DNA of 9,307 bases from Promethearchaeota archaeon (GCA_014729055.1 WJKO01000147.1:1-9307); one strand, 5' to 3'; positions 1-6,698 are shown, numbered from the stretch's first letter. Notes: generated from the sequence alone by a model not told the origin. Numbers and translations: made by a program.

Positions 1-25
1 AATTTCTATTTCTTTTTAAAATCCT

Positions 26-40
26 AAATATTTATTTTAT
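26..40 (+). promoter_or_regulatory. Possible TATA element for the 61-1068 gene
   Basis: An A/T-only stretch (AAATATTTATTTT) is centred about 28 bases before the ATG at 61. That is the usual archaeal spacing between TATA box and transcription start, so the mRNA may be leaderless or nearly so. No Shine-Dalgarno sequence precedes the ATG, which agrees. Base composition alone makes such matches common here, so the call is weak. Confidence 0.25.
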
Positions 41-60
41 TTTAGATTTAAGCATAAATT

Positions 61-1068
61 ATGTTAACAAAAAAAATATATAATAGATTCCTCTTTCCTA
101 TAACCGTTATTTTATTAATAATTTTAATAATAATAGCGAGAGCTTTATATGGATGGCTTCCAGAAGGTGCTGAGATCGCAATTCTAAATCCTGAACCTTT
201 TTCTGATTGGTGGGATACGATAAGTGGTTTAGGTAATTGGGAACAAAGTCCAATAGGTTATCTCTATTTTCAATTATGGGGGCTTGTTTTTGGCGTCTTT
301 TTAATTCACATAACTCGTTATGTTCATGATCGTATGATGATTTATCGCGATAAGCCTATCATGTTCTATAAAGTATATCTTACAACTGGCAGACTAAGGT
401 TATCCGTATATTATTTGTTTGGATTTATACCCATTTATTTTATACATATAAAATCTGTGAGTTTTCCAATACTCCCTCTTATAATTTTTATTGAGAAAGA
501 CGGTAAATCTGCTCTTTATGGAAAATTTATGGAAAAAGAACAATCTGACGTACTTCGAAAACCCGTTACAGCAGAGGATTTTATTAAACTCGGAACCTTT
601 TTTATGCTCTTAGGAGGCATCGGCTTTATATTGATGGGTTTAGTGCCAGCAGATGTTGTTAATATTGACCAATTTCATGAGATATCAGCTGGTGTTGGTT
701 TTGGTGGAATATTTTTTGCAAATTTTCTTTATGCAAACTGCTTAGATCAAGTAGCAAGAGAAGGTAAAGTAAACAAATGGCTTCATATCGGACTTCAAAT
801 ATGTTGGTGGATTCTAATTATTGGTGTAGTAATTACATACCCAATTGCTGAATTCTATTTTAAGGAAAAATTCGATCTTGGCTGGTATAGCGCAGAGTGG
901 GGTGAAGCAGGTGTAAGTCCCATTTTCTCATTTGCATTATGGGAAAGAATAGGATTTATAGTTGGTTGTATTTATACAGGTGGATTAGGGTGGCTGTTAC
1001 CAGCAAACATTAAAAAATCCGAGATACGAAATTCTCAAGAACTTGAAGATGCCAATAAAATTAATTAA
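61..1068 (+). CDS. Multi-pass membrane protein, loosely DUF998/Frag1-DRAM-Sfk1-like
   Basis: A 335-residue integral membrane protein of unknown function. Hydrophobic segments lie at about residues 10-30, 66-88, 114-130, 133-145, 174-196, 206-226, 241-263 and 288-314. A charged loop at 146-172 carries KDGK and MEKEQSD. The stretch around 185-225 (GGIGFILMGLVPAD, then His206 and a Gly-rich helix) has the layout of DUF998 and Frag1/DRAM/Sfk1 proteins: a Gly-rich helix, a Pro-Ala-Asp turn and a His opening the next helix. This is a pattern resemblance, not a firm assignment. The C-terminus from 316 is short, polar and probably cytoplasmic. The start is the first ATG, without a Shine-Dalgarno sequence. 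The gene stands alone: a T-tract follows its stop and the next gene has its own promoter. Confidence 0.8.
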   Translation: MLTKKIYNRFLFPITVILLIILIIIARALYGWLPEGAEIAILNPEPFSDWWDTISGLGNWEQSPIGYLYFQLWGLVFGVFLIHITRYVHDRMMIYRDKPIMFYKVYLTTGRLRLSVYYLFGFIPIYFIHIKSVSFPILPLIIFIEKDGKSALYGKFMEKEQSDVLRKPVTAEDFIKLGTFFMLLGGIGFILMGLVPADVVNIDQFHEISAGVGFGGIFFANFLYANCLDQVAREGKVNKWLHIGLQICWWILIIGVVITYPIAEFYFKEKFDLGWYSAEWGEAGVSPIFSFALWERIGFIVGCIYTGGLGWLLPANIKKSEIRNSQELEDANKIN

Positions 1069-1076
1069 TTTTTTTT
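1069..1076 (+). terminator. T8 tract, probable archaeal terminator
   Basis: Eight consecutive T residues begin directly after the TAA stop of the membrane protein gene. Archaeal RNA polymerase terminates at oligo-T tracts without needing a hairpin, and aCPSF1/FttA promotes 3'-end formation at U-rich sites. No hairpin precedes the tract. Confidence 0.5.
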
Positions 1077-1302
1077 GTAGACTAAGTAAAATTTATCATA
1101 AGCTTTTTATTTTCTTAATTGATGATCTAATTGTAATTGCATTTTTTCGATATAGGCAATACAAAAAAATACAAATTAATTCTATGGAACTTTTTCAAAT
1201 CAATATGAATTCTGATAAAATCTAACGTAATGATATTGATGATATTTCTTAGATTTGGGAATTTATTGATTTGAACATATATTAGATAAATATCTGGTAA
1301 AT
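1077..1302. other. AT-rich intergenic stretch without a convincing gene
   Basis: The gap between the two plus-strand genes is 304 bases (1069-1372). It starts with the T-tract and ends with the aCPSF1 promoter and ribosome binding site. The middle is low-complexity A/T sequence. A 60-codon frame at 1043-1225 overlaps the upstream gene end, has no ribosome binding site and encodes only Ile/Phe/Lys/Asn-rich sequence, so I do not call it. A short palindrome (AGATA, AA, TATCT) sits at 1284-1295, just upstream of the promoter. No tRNA-like fold or other RNA gene was seen. Confidence 0.5.
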
Positions 1303-1303
1303 A

Positions 1304-1316
1304 CCGAAATTTAAAG
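1304..1316 (+). promoter_or_regulatory. BRE/TATA promoter for aCPSF1
   Basis: The sequence CCGAAATTTAAAG combines a purine-rich BRE-like half (CGAAA) with a TTTAAA TATA box, the canonical archaeal TFB/TBP arrangement. Transcription would be expected to start near 1335-1340, giving a leader of roughly 35 bases that contains the ribosome binding site at 1361. The imperfectly known spacing and the A/T-rich background limit confidence. Confidence 0.5.
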
Positions 1317-1360
1317 CAGTATTTGTTAATATTGAATATCTTTGCTCATAGAAATAAACT

Positions 1361-1365
1361 GGTGA
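1361..1365 (+). promoter_or_regulatory. Ribosome binding site for aCPSF1
   Basis: GGTGA matches the anti-Shine-Dalgarno 3' end of archaeal 16S rRNA and lies seven bases before the ATG at 1373. It is the best ribosome binding site in the window and fixes this start; most other genes here lack one. Confidence 0.7.
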
Positions 1366-1372
1366 CATTAAA

Positions 1373-3283
1373 ATGAGTAGTATTGATACTCTAGAAAAAG
1401 TTAGAAAACAAATCAGAGATTACATTCCAAAAAATATAAAATTATCTAAGGTGGAATTTGAAGGGCCAGAAATAGCAGTATATACTCAAGATTCTAAAGC
1501 GTTGGTCGATGATAATAACATTTTGCGTGTTTTAGCAAAAAAGATGCGAAAGAGGATAGTCATTAGATCGGATCCAGAAGTAAGACTGCCACGAGAAGAA
1601 ACTATTGAATTTATCCAAAATTTAGTTGCATCAGATGCAGAAATAACTAAAATATTTTTTGACGATAATTTGGGTGAAATTACAATAGAAGCAAAAAAGC
1701 CAGGATTAGTAATAGGTAAAATGGGTGTCAACCTTAAACAAATAAGAATAAAAACATTATGGCGTCCTAAAGTTGTACGGACTCCGCCAATTGAGTCGAA
1801 AACTGTTTATACTGTTCGCAATCTATTAAAAAATGAAAGTAAAAACCAGAAAGAGATTCTTCTAAGGATTGGTAGAAGAATTCACCGACCACAAATATTC
1901 AAAGATATCCATATAAGATTGACTCCTTTGGGTGGTTTTAGAGAGGTTGGTCGTTCTTCAGTCCTATTACAAACGTTAGATAGTAATATATTATTAGATT
2001 GCGGCATGAATGTAGGAAATCCAAGAGACCTATTTCCAAGGCTAAACAGTCCAGAATTTGACATTGAAAATTTGGACGCGGTTATTGTTTCTCATGCACA
2101 TATGGATCACTCGGGCTTAGTGCCTTTTCTCTATAAATATGGATATGACGGTCCAGTTTATTGCACAGCACCTACACGAAATCTAATGACTATGTTACAA
2201 CTTGATTATATAGGATTATCAAATAGAGAGGGTAGACATGCCCCTTATGGTAAAACTGACGTGAAACAGGAGATATTACATACTATTCCACTTTCATGGG
2301 GGAAAGTTACAGATATCGGTCCTGATGTCAAATTAACATTACATAATGCAGGACATATTTTAGGTTCTTCGATAACTCATTTGCATTTCGGTAACGGGGA
2401 TCATAATCTGGTCTATTCAGGAGATTATAAGTTTCAAAGAACGAGGTTATTAGAACCTGCTATGTCGAAGTTTCCGCGTTTAGAAACACTTATTACTGAA
2501 TCGACCTATGGCGGCGTTCAAGATGTTATACCATCAAGACATGAATCCGAACGGAATTTAGCAAATATTGTAAAAGCAACGGTAAAAGCCGGTGGAAAGC
2601 TGTTGATTCCCGTCTTAGCCGTGGGACGTGCTCAAGAAATCTTGATTATTCTTGAGGAATTTATAAATAAGAAAATAATTCCACAAGTCCCGATATTTTT
2701 GGAAGGAATGATTTCAGAAGCAACGGCAATTCATACAACCCATCCAGAATATTTAAATGCTGATTTAAGGCAGAAAATCTTTCACCAAGGTAAAAATCCG
2801 TTTCTATCGGAAGTATTTCATACTGTTGAAGGTGGCTCAAACGAACGCGAAGAAATTGTACAAGGAGATCCTTGTATCATTATGGCAACCAGCGGCATGT
2901 TACAAGGTGGACCCTCCATACAATATTTAAAAATGCTGGCGAATGATGAACGAAACAGGTTATTATTTGTCAGTTACCAAGTGGAAGGAACATTAGGAAG
3001 AAGAATTCAAAAAGGTTATAATGATATTCAGTTTGAATCTAGGAATGGAAAGTCGAGTTTAACCCGATTAAAAATGAAAGTTCATACAATAAGCGGTTTC
3101 TCTGGTCATAGTTCACGATCTCAAATTATATCATTCATTAGAAAAGTGAGACCTCGCCCTGAACGCGTTATTACAAACCATGGTGAATCTTCTAAATGTA
3201 AGGGCTTGGCTTCTTTAGTTCATAAAAGACTAAAAAGCGATACCAGATCTTTGGTAAATACTGAGACAATAGTTTTAAAATGA
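1373..3283 (+). CDS. aCPSF1: aCPSF1/FttA, KH-MBL-beta-CASP ribonuclease and termination factor
   Basis: A 636-residue archaeal homologue of eukaryotic CPSF73. The family is a zinc-dependent endoribonuclease that cleaves nascent transcripts at U-rich sites and drives transcription termination, acting as a dimer with RNA polymerase. The N-terminus (about 1-145) holds two KH-type RNA-binding domains, the second with a GKMG loop at 115-118. The metallo-beta-lactamase core starts near 180, with Asp209 in LDCG, the HAHMDH zinc motif at 241-246, His328 in GHILGSS and Asp351 in YSGDY. The beta-CASP insert has the TEST motif at 375-378, PVLAVGRAQE at 413-422 and ATSGM at 505-509. His579 (GFSGHSS) and His603 (NHGES) complete the metal and beta-CASP histidines. 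All catalytic motifs are intact and the length is normal for the family, so it should be active. It has its own promoter and ribosome binding site and is not in an operon. Confidence 0.97.
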   Translation: MSSIDTLEKVRKQIRDYIPKNIKLSKVEFEGPEIAVYTQDSKALVDDNNILRVLAKKMRKRIVIRSDPEVRLPREETIEFIQNLVASDAEITKIFFDDNLGEITIEAKKPGLVIGKMGVNLKQIRIKTLWRPKVVRTPPIESKTVYTVRNLLKNESKNQKEILLRIGRRIHRPQIFKDIHIRLTPLGGFREVGRSSVLLQTLDSNILLDCGMNVGNPRDLFPRLNSPEFDIENLDAVIVSHAHMDHSGLVPFLYKYGYDGPVYCTAPTRNLMTMLQLDYIGLSNREGRHAPYGKTDVKQEILHTIPLSWGKVTDIGPDVKLTLHNAGHILGSSITHLHFGNGDHNLVYSGDYKFQRTRLLEPAMSKFPRLETLITESTYGGVQDVIPSRHESERNLANIVKATVKAGGKLLIPVLAVGRAQEILIILEEFINKKIIPQVPIFLEGMISEATAIHTTHPEYLNADLRQKIFHQGKNPFLSEVFHTVEGGSNEREEIVQGDPCIIMATSGMLQGGPSIQYLKMLANDERNRLLFVSYQVEGTLGRRIQKGYNDIQFESRNGKSSLTRLKMKVHTISGFSGHSSRSQIISFIRKVRPRPERVITNHGESSKCKGLASLVHKRLKSDTRSLVNTETIVLK

Positions 3284-3323
3284 AATTAATTTTTTATTTA
3301 TTATTTTCTCCAGTGATATCTAT
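3284..3323. terminator. Short convergent T-rich intergenic terminator region
   Basis: Only 40 bases separate the stop of aCPSF1 from the stop of the minus-strand polyferredoxin gene. On the plus strand it contains a T6 run within a longer T/A stretch just past the aCPSF1 TGA, suitable for archaeal oligo-T termination. For the minus-strand gene no comparable T-run is evident before the aCPSF1 coding region, so its 3' end may run into antisense of aCPSF1. Confidence 0.4.
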
Positions 3324-4271
3324 TTATCCAAAGTTTAATTCTATTGCATCATAAGGACAAGCTTCTTTGCATCTTCCACATAGAATACATTCTCCTTCTC
3401 CCGTAAATCCCTCAAACGGTTCATCTAAAATTCGGATTTGCATAGGACAGACTTTTTCGCAAATACCACATTCTCTTCTTCCTACACATTTTACAGGATT
3501 ACGGCCTAATCTTAATGCTGAGTAGTCAGATACAAAAGCGGCCGCTGCACCATAGGGGCATAGAGTTCTGCAGTAGAATCGAGGATAGTAGGCAGACAAT
3601 ATTAATATTACAATATAGAAAATAAATCCTAACACTTGCCAAGTGTTATCAAACAATGGATCTCCAGTTCCTTGCCATATAATTTGTATTTTATTGTGTA
3701 AGGTATTGAATAGAAACTCAGATAATGAAAATCCTGCCAATGGTCTCTCTAAGAACTGTCCTAACGCAAACTTCCACTCAACCCAAAGTTGTTGGTTAAT
3801 ATTCCAGATTGCGCCGAAAAATATCATGACAATAATGAGAAATACAATAATATAGGTTTTTACCTTTTTCAGACTTTTATCAGTTTCTATTTTCACACGT
3901 TTTGGTTTGCCTGGAATTGCTGCGAGAATATCTTGAATAAACCCGACAGGACATACCCAACCACAGAAAAATCTTGCAGTTATAAGTACAATTAGGAAAA
4001 AGAGTCCCATTAATAGGTAGGGAACTTCACCCCGCGCTAACGAGAATAGCATAAACTCAAACATCCCAGCGCCCGTTGACCAAGCGTCTCTTGGTGTATG
4101 AATAAAAGGATAAGGTATAATCTGATCTGTAAATACGGATAAGTCAATTGAAAATATTAATTCCAGAGCAATAAGATTAACTGCAAAAAAACTCAGAATT
4201 TGCACTATTCTTCGAGTTACTGTTATGATTGGAAATGGTCTGTCTTCTTTTTGTTCACTCAATCTTGACAC
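3324..4271 (-). CDS. NapH/NosR-type membrane polyferredoxin (4Fe-4S)
   Basis: A 315-residue membrane iron-sulfur protein of the NapH/NosR/CcoG type, which passes electrons between the quinone pool or cytoplasm and membrane or outer-face partners. Hydrophobic segments lie at about 22-41, 85-101, 138-155 and 212-228. Two CxxxCP motifs sit at helix ends: Cys103/Cys107 (FCGWVCP) and Cys234/Cys238 (YCRTLCP). The C-terminus is a 2x[4Fe-4S] ferredoxin domain with Cys262, 268, 271, 275 and Cys295, 298, 301, 305. The first cluster has an extended CxxxxxC spacing instead of CxxC. The start is GTG with no Shine-Dalgarno sequence; an in-frame TAA lies three codons upstream, so the start can only be here or at TTG codon 4. 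No nitrate, nitrous-oxide or cytochrome oxidase gene is adjacent, so the partner is unknown. Confidence 0.88.
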   Translation of the reverse strand: MSRLSEQKEDRPFPIITVTRRIVQILSFFAVNLIALELIFSIDLSVFTDQIIPYPFIHTPRDAWSTGAGMFEFMLFSLARGEVPYLLMGLFFLIVLITARFFCGWVCPVGFIQDILAAIPGKPKRVKIETDKSLKKVKTYIIVFLIIVMIFFGAIWNINQQLWVEWKFALGQFLERPLAGFSLSEFLFNTLHNKIQIIWQGTGDPLFDNTWQVLGFIFYIVILILSAYYPRFYCRTLCPYGAAAAFVSDYSALRLGRNPVKCVGRRECGICEKVCPMQIRILDEPFEGFTGEGECILCGRCKEACPYDAIELNFG

Positions 4272-4494
4272 AACTTCGCTTTATTGTTATTATTCTATTT
4301 CCGTCAAATTTTAATTTCTTTAAAATTCCCAATTATTTGATAATTGATTTTATGGATTATTTAATTAAAGTATTTTTGTTCAATCTTATAATGCTATCGT
4401 CAATTATATTTCAAAGCTATATTCTAAATTTGTCTTGGTACATATTTTTAATCTATATCTTTTGCTAACATTATGATTTTTGACTTTTCCAAAA
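4272..4494. other. AT-rich intergenic region with candidate promoter for the polyferredoxin
   Basis: This 223-base gap separates two minus-strand genes. On the minus strand GGGAATTTTAAAG (4330-4318) resembles a BRE plus TATA box about 50 bases before the GTG, implying a leader of around 25 bases. A perfect palindrome abuts it at 4330-4346. The rest is A/T-rich and I see no further gene: the plus-strand frame at 4229-4468 starts inside the polyferredoxin gene and encodes low-complexity hydrophobic sequence. Confidence 0.35.
4330..4346. repeat. Perfect inverted repeat CAATTAT-TTG-ATAATTG
   Basis: Two 7-base arms, perfectly complementary, are separated by three bases. The repeat lies directly upstream of the minus-strand BRE/TATA-like element for the polyferredoxin gene, where an archaeal activator or repressor could bind as a dimer. 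In DNA this rich in A/T a chance palindrome is possible. Confidence 0.4.
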
Positions 4495-5259
4495 TTACTT
4501 ATTTTTTTCCATTAAATCTCGATAAGTCTTTAATATTTCTTGATGTATTTTACTATCTAATCTTTGAATGTCTGCTTTTCTTACCTCATTACGCTTATTT
4601 TGGACAAAATATTCCATGTATAATTGTTTTAAAGCGGAATCTATTCTTCTTATCACATTTGAAAACGCATTATTATAAAATTCCTTAGACAGCAAGGTGA
4701 CATAGACTCTAGCGCGGAATACAAATCCAAAATCTTCCAATTCATAGATTATTTTCGGGCTATTTGGATTAAATCTATCTAATACTTCGGCCAAGGTTTT
4801 ATTATGATTTCTCCTTTTTGCTAAATCCATAATAAATGATTCATCTATTGAATCAATAAAAGCATTGATAATAACTGCAATTTTCAACTCTTTACTCATG
4901 TAATTCCAATTCTTAGCTGGGGCTTTAATTCGATCCAATCGTTCATTCAGAATCCGTTTTGGAATATTAAACTCTTCTCGAAGATCAATAATTCGTTTTT
5001 CAATTATTTTGCCAGTAATTTGATTCTTGTTTAGATTTAGTTTTGAAATAATCTTAAAATATAGAATATCGATGAACTTTATTAGTGCATTTTTTATACC
5101 CCAAATTCTAATTTGCCGATAACTAATACATACTTGTCGCTTTTTGGGTATAGTTAAATGAACGCCTGTACCTAAGATTCGAGATTCAATAATCTTTTTT
5201 ATGTAGAATTTTGGATCAAAGATACGATCATCAAATGGATCTTCGGGTAATTTTATCAC
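4495..5259 (-). CDS. Hypothetical soluble basic helical protein
   Basis: A 254-residue protein I do not recognise. It has no signal peptide or clear membrane segment. It is rich in Lys, Arg, Ile and Asn and looks mostly alpha-helical, especially at 55-115 (basic, amphipathic), 122-160 and 196-252, where the end is strongly charged and may form a coiled coil (KRNEVRKADIQRLDSKIHQEI). A possible beta segment lies at 170-190. Only one Cys (44) is present and no enzyme motif is visible. The start is GTG: no ATG occurs in frame between the upstream stop and residue 121, and no Shine-Dalgarno sequence is seen. A TATA-like element 27 bases upstream suggests a leaderless mRNA beginning at this codon. 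It is divergent from the beta-grasp gene. DNA or RNA binding is possible from the charge but not shown. Confidence 0.75.
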   Translation of the reverse strand: MIKLPEDPFDDRIFDPKFYIKKIIESRILGTGVHLTIPKKRQVCISYRQIRIWGIKNALIKFIDILYFKIISKLNLNKNQITGKIIEKRIIDLREEFNIPKRILNERLDRIKAPAKNWNYMSKELKIAVIINAFIDSIDESFIMDLAKRRNHNKTLAEVLDRFNPNSPKIIYELEDFGFVFRARVYVTLLSKEFYNNAFSNVIRRIDSALKQLYMEYFVQNKRNEVRKADIQRLDSKIHQEILKTYRDLMEKNK

Positions 5260-5281
5260 AATATTCAGACTCGCTAAATCT

Positions 5282-5292
5282 TGTATAAAGTA
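5282..5292 (-). promoter_or_regulatory. TATA-like element for the 254-residue hypothetical gene
   Basis: Read on the minus strand, TACTTTATACA places TTTATA at 5289-5284, centred about 27 bases before the GTG at 5259. This spacing predicts transcription starting at or beside the start codon, in keeping with the missing Shine-Dalgarno sequence. Confidence 0.4.
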
Positions 5293-5301
5293 AAACCAAC
5301 C

Positions 5302-5320
5302 ATAGATTACTTCAATCTAT
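5302..5320. repeat. Perfect inverted repeat ATAGATT-ACTTC-AATCTAT in the divergent promoter region
   Basis: Two perfectly complementary 7-base arms flank a 5-base centre. The repeat lies between the minus-strand TATA element at 5282-5292 and the plus-strand TATA element at 5347-5360, just upstream of both in their own directions. This is a natural operator position for controlling the two divergent genes together. A transcribed hairpin is less likely because it lies outside both predicted transcripts. Confidence 0.5.
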
Positions 5321-5346
5321 AACCTATTACGTTAATTATTCAAATG

Positions 5347-5360
5347 GTTTATATATATAA
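5347..5360 (+). promoter_or_regulatory. Strong TATA box for the beta-grasp/membrane protein pair
   Basis: GTTTATATATATAA is the best TATA match in the window. A transcription start near 5385 and a leader of about 35 bases would follow. No clear Shine-Dalgarno sequence appears before the ATG at 5421. Confidence 0.55.
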
Positions 5361-5420
5361 GATATGCACTATTGAGTATCTGGAAAAATTTTTTAGGATA
5401 TTATTATTTATCTTTAATGA

Positions 5421-5714
5421 ATGATTGTTCTTAGTCTTAACTATAATCCCCCTTTCACTGACATTACGAATATTCACAAAGAAGAATTAGAATTTGATGA
5501 TGGTACAAGTCTTAATGATGTTTTAATCTTTTTAAGCGAGAAATATGGGGAAAAATTAAAGGATCTTATCTGGGATGTAAAAACCGACGATGGCTTTCAC
5601 GATAGGTTAACCATGATTATCAACGGTTTAGCATCTCGAGAGAAAAAGGTCTTAGAGCGGGAGCTGAAAAGTGGAGACAGAATTTGGTTAGCTCATAGCT
5701 TTTTTGGTGGTTGA
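5421..5714 (+). CDS. MoaD/ThiS/SAMP-like beta-grasp protein with C-terminal Gly-Gly
   Basis: A 97-residue ubiquitin-fold protein. Family members are activated at their C-terminal Gly-Gly by an E1-like enzyme, then carry sulfur (molybdopterin, thiamine or tRNA thiolation) or are attached to lysines of other proteins (archaeal SAMPs). Features seen: an N-terminal beta strand (MIVLSLNY), the charged loop DDGTSLNDVLIFLSEKYG (27-43), typical of the TV-x-DLL helix region, IING at 66-69, KSGDRIWL at 83-90 (family GDEVxLxP) and the terminal FFGG at 94-97. The usual PPVSGG tail is replaced by HSFFGG. It is slightly longer than the roughly 80-90 residues of common MoaD. No MoaE, ThiF/UbaA or thiolation gene is nearby, so the pathway is open. 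Its TGA lies beside the start of the downstream membrane protein gene, with which it probably forms an operon. Confidence 0.82.
   Translation: MIVLSLNYNPPFTDITNIHKEELEFDDGTSLNDVLIFLSEKYGEKLKDLIWDVKTDDGFHDRLTMIINGLASREKKVLERELKSGDRIWLAHSFFGG
5706..5711 (+). promoter_or_regulatory. Possible ribosome binding site for the 5723 start
   Basis: GGTGGT, which also encodes the terminal Gly-Gly of the beta-grasp protein, resembles a Shine-Dalgarno sequence 11 bases before the ATG at 5723. It favours that start over the overlapping TTG at 5711 or the later ATG at 5738, and suggests translational coupling. The spacing is longer than ideal. Confidence 0.35.
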
Positions 5715-5722
5715 ATAGAAAT

Positions 5723-6670
5723 ATGAATTCTGGTTTCATGAAGCGTGTTATTGGGGTTTTGTCATTAGGAATCGTCTTTTTTATATATTCAGAGGAAATA
5801 TTTTGGTCATTTTTACGTCTTGAGGATGTGTTCTTTGGTAAATTGCAGACTTGGCTCTTATATTCGGCAGCAACCTATATTGTGCTCTGGCTAAGCTATA
5901 AATATAAGGCAAATTCACTAGGATCCTTCTTTATAATAGGTGCAACCTACGGATGGATAATAGAAGGTTTAGTTGTTCTTACAATGTATGAAGAATTGCC
6001 ACTGAGTATCTCGTTTACGGGCTTAGCTTGGCATAGCCTAATTACTTTATTCATTGGATTCGTTTTATTTCAAGACGCCCTTGTCAAGTCAAACAAAAAA
6101 AAGATACTAAAACTAAGCTGTTTTGTTGGGGCTTTTTGGGGCTGGTGGGGGGTATCTTGGCAATTTGAGTTGGGATATTTAGCAAGTGTGGATCAATTTT
6201 TTATATACGCCTCAATTCTCACGATTCTCATGTTTATAGGGTTTTTAATCTATAATAAAATGAATATTCAAGAATTCAATCCTTCCAAATTGGAAAAAAT
6301 AATGATCTATGCCTTTATTGTTGTCTATTTCGTTATAGATCTATTGTATTTGGGCATATTGATTATAATTTTATGGATCCCACTTATGTCTCTAAATATT
6401 TTCGCATTGAAGCGACATGCAGATAAAATAGAAGATGAATCGAAAGCAATTGATGAAGAAAAAAAGCATTACAAAATTACCTCAGAAACAAATCTATCCA
6501 AGAAAAACATCGTAATTATGTTAATAATACCAGTTGTAGCAACGATGGTTTATTTCGGTCTTATAGCAATGGATTTAGTATTGCCATATAATATTCTCTT
6601 ATATCTCATTACAACGCCTTTAGGATTCATTTTATATATATATAGCCTAATTAAAACATTAAAACGCTAA
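5723..6670 (+). CDS. Unknown multi-pass membrane protein coupled to the beta-grasp gene
   Basis: A 315-residue integral membrane protein that I cannot assign to a family. About nine or ten hydrophobic segments lie near residues 8-22, 42-57, 67-87, 100-117, 132-144, 156-176, 193-206, 207-226, 263-282 and 286-307. A charged cytoplasmic-type loop (about 230-260, rich in Lys and Glu) splits it into an N-terminal block of eight and a C-terminal pair. Polar or aromatic residues in the membrane include Glu81 (GWIIEG), Trp103-His104 and the run GWWGVSWQFE (140-149), which might form an active or binding site. The frame is also open from TTG 5711, overlapping the upstream stop; I chose ATG 5723 for the GGTGGT upstream, while ATG 5738 is the other option. 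The tight junction implies a joint role with the beta-grasp protein, for example as membrane partner or substrate. That is inference. Confidence 0.8.
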   Translation: MNSGFMKRVIGVLSLGIVFFIYSEEIFWSFLRLEDVFFGKLQTWLLYSAATYIVLWLSYKYKANSLGSFFIIGATYGWIIEGLVVLTMYEELPLSISFTGLAWHSLITLFIGFVLFQDALVKSNKKKILKLSCFVGAFWGWWGVSWQFELGYLASVDQFFIYASILTILMFIGFLIYNKMNIQEFNPSKLEKIMIYAFIVVYFVIDLLYLGILIIILWIPLMSLNIFALKRHADKIEDESKAIDEEKKHYKITSETNLSKKNIVIMLIIPVVATMVYFGLIAMDLVLPYNILLYLITTPLGFILYIYSLIKTLKR

Positions 6671-6679
6671 ACCAATTTT

Positions 6680-6690
6680 AGATATATTTT
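6680..6690 (+). promoter_or_regulatory. TATA-like element for the URO-D family gene
   Basis: AGATATATTTT is centred about 32 bases before the ATG at 6718, so transcription may start only a few bases before the codon. No Shine-Dalgarno sequence is seen, consistent with a nearly leaderless mRNA. The gap to the upstream membrane gene is 47 bases, so read-through from the upstream pair is also possible. Confidence 0.35.
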
Positions 6691-6698
6691 TCAAGTAG

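Noticed and set aside
1043..1225. Small plus-strand open frame of 60 codons
   Set aside because: It overlaps the end of the membrane protein gene, runs through its T-tract terminator, lacks a ribosome binding site and encodes low-complexity A/T-driven sequence.
1486..2064. Minus-strand open frames inside aCPSF1 (1486-1731 and 1882-2064)
   Set aside because: They lie opposite well-conserved KH and MBL coding sequence and show no recognisable domain.
3643..3995. Plus-strand frames opposite the polyferredoxin gene
   Set aside because: They are antisense to the membrane region of a well-supported gene and have no motif or ribosome binding site.
4229..4688. Plus-strand frames at 4229-4468 and 4473-4688
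   Set aside because: They encode Phe/Ile/Leu-rich sequence expected from T-rich DNA and overlap minus-strand genes at one end or throughout.
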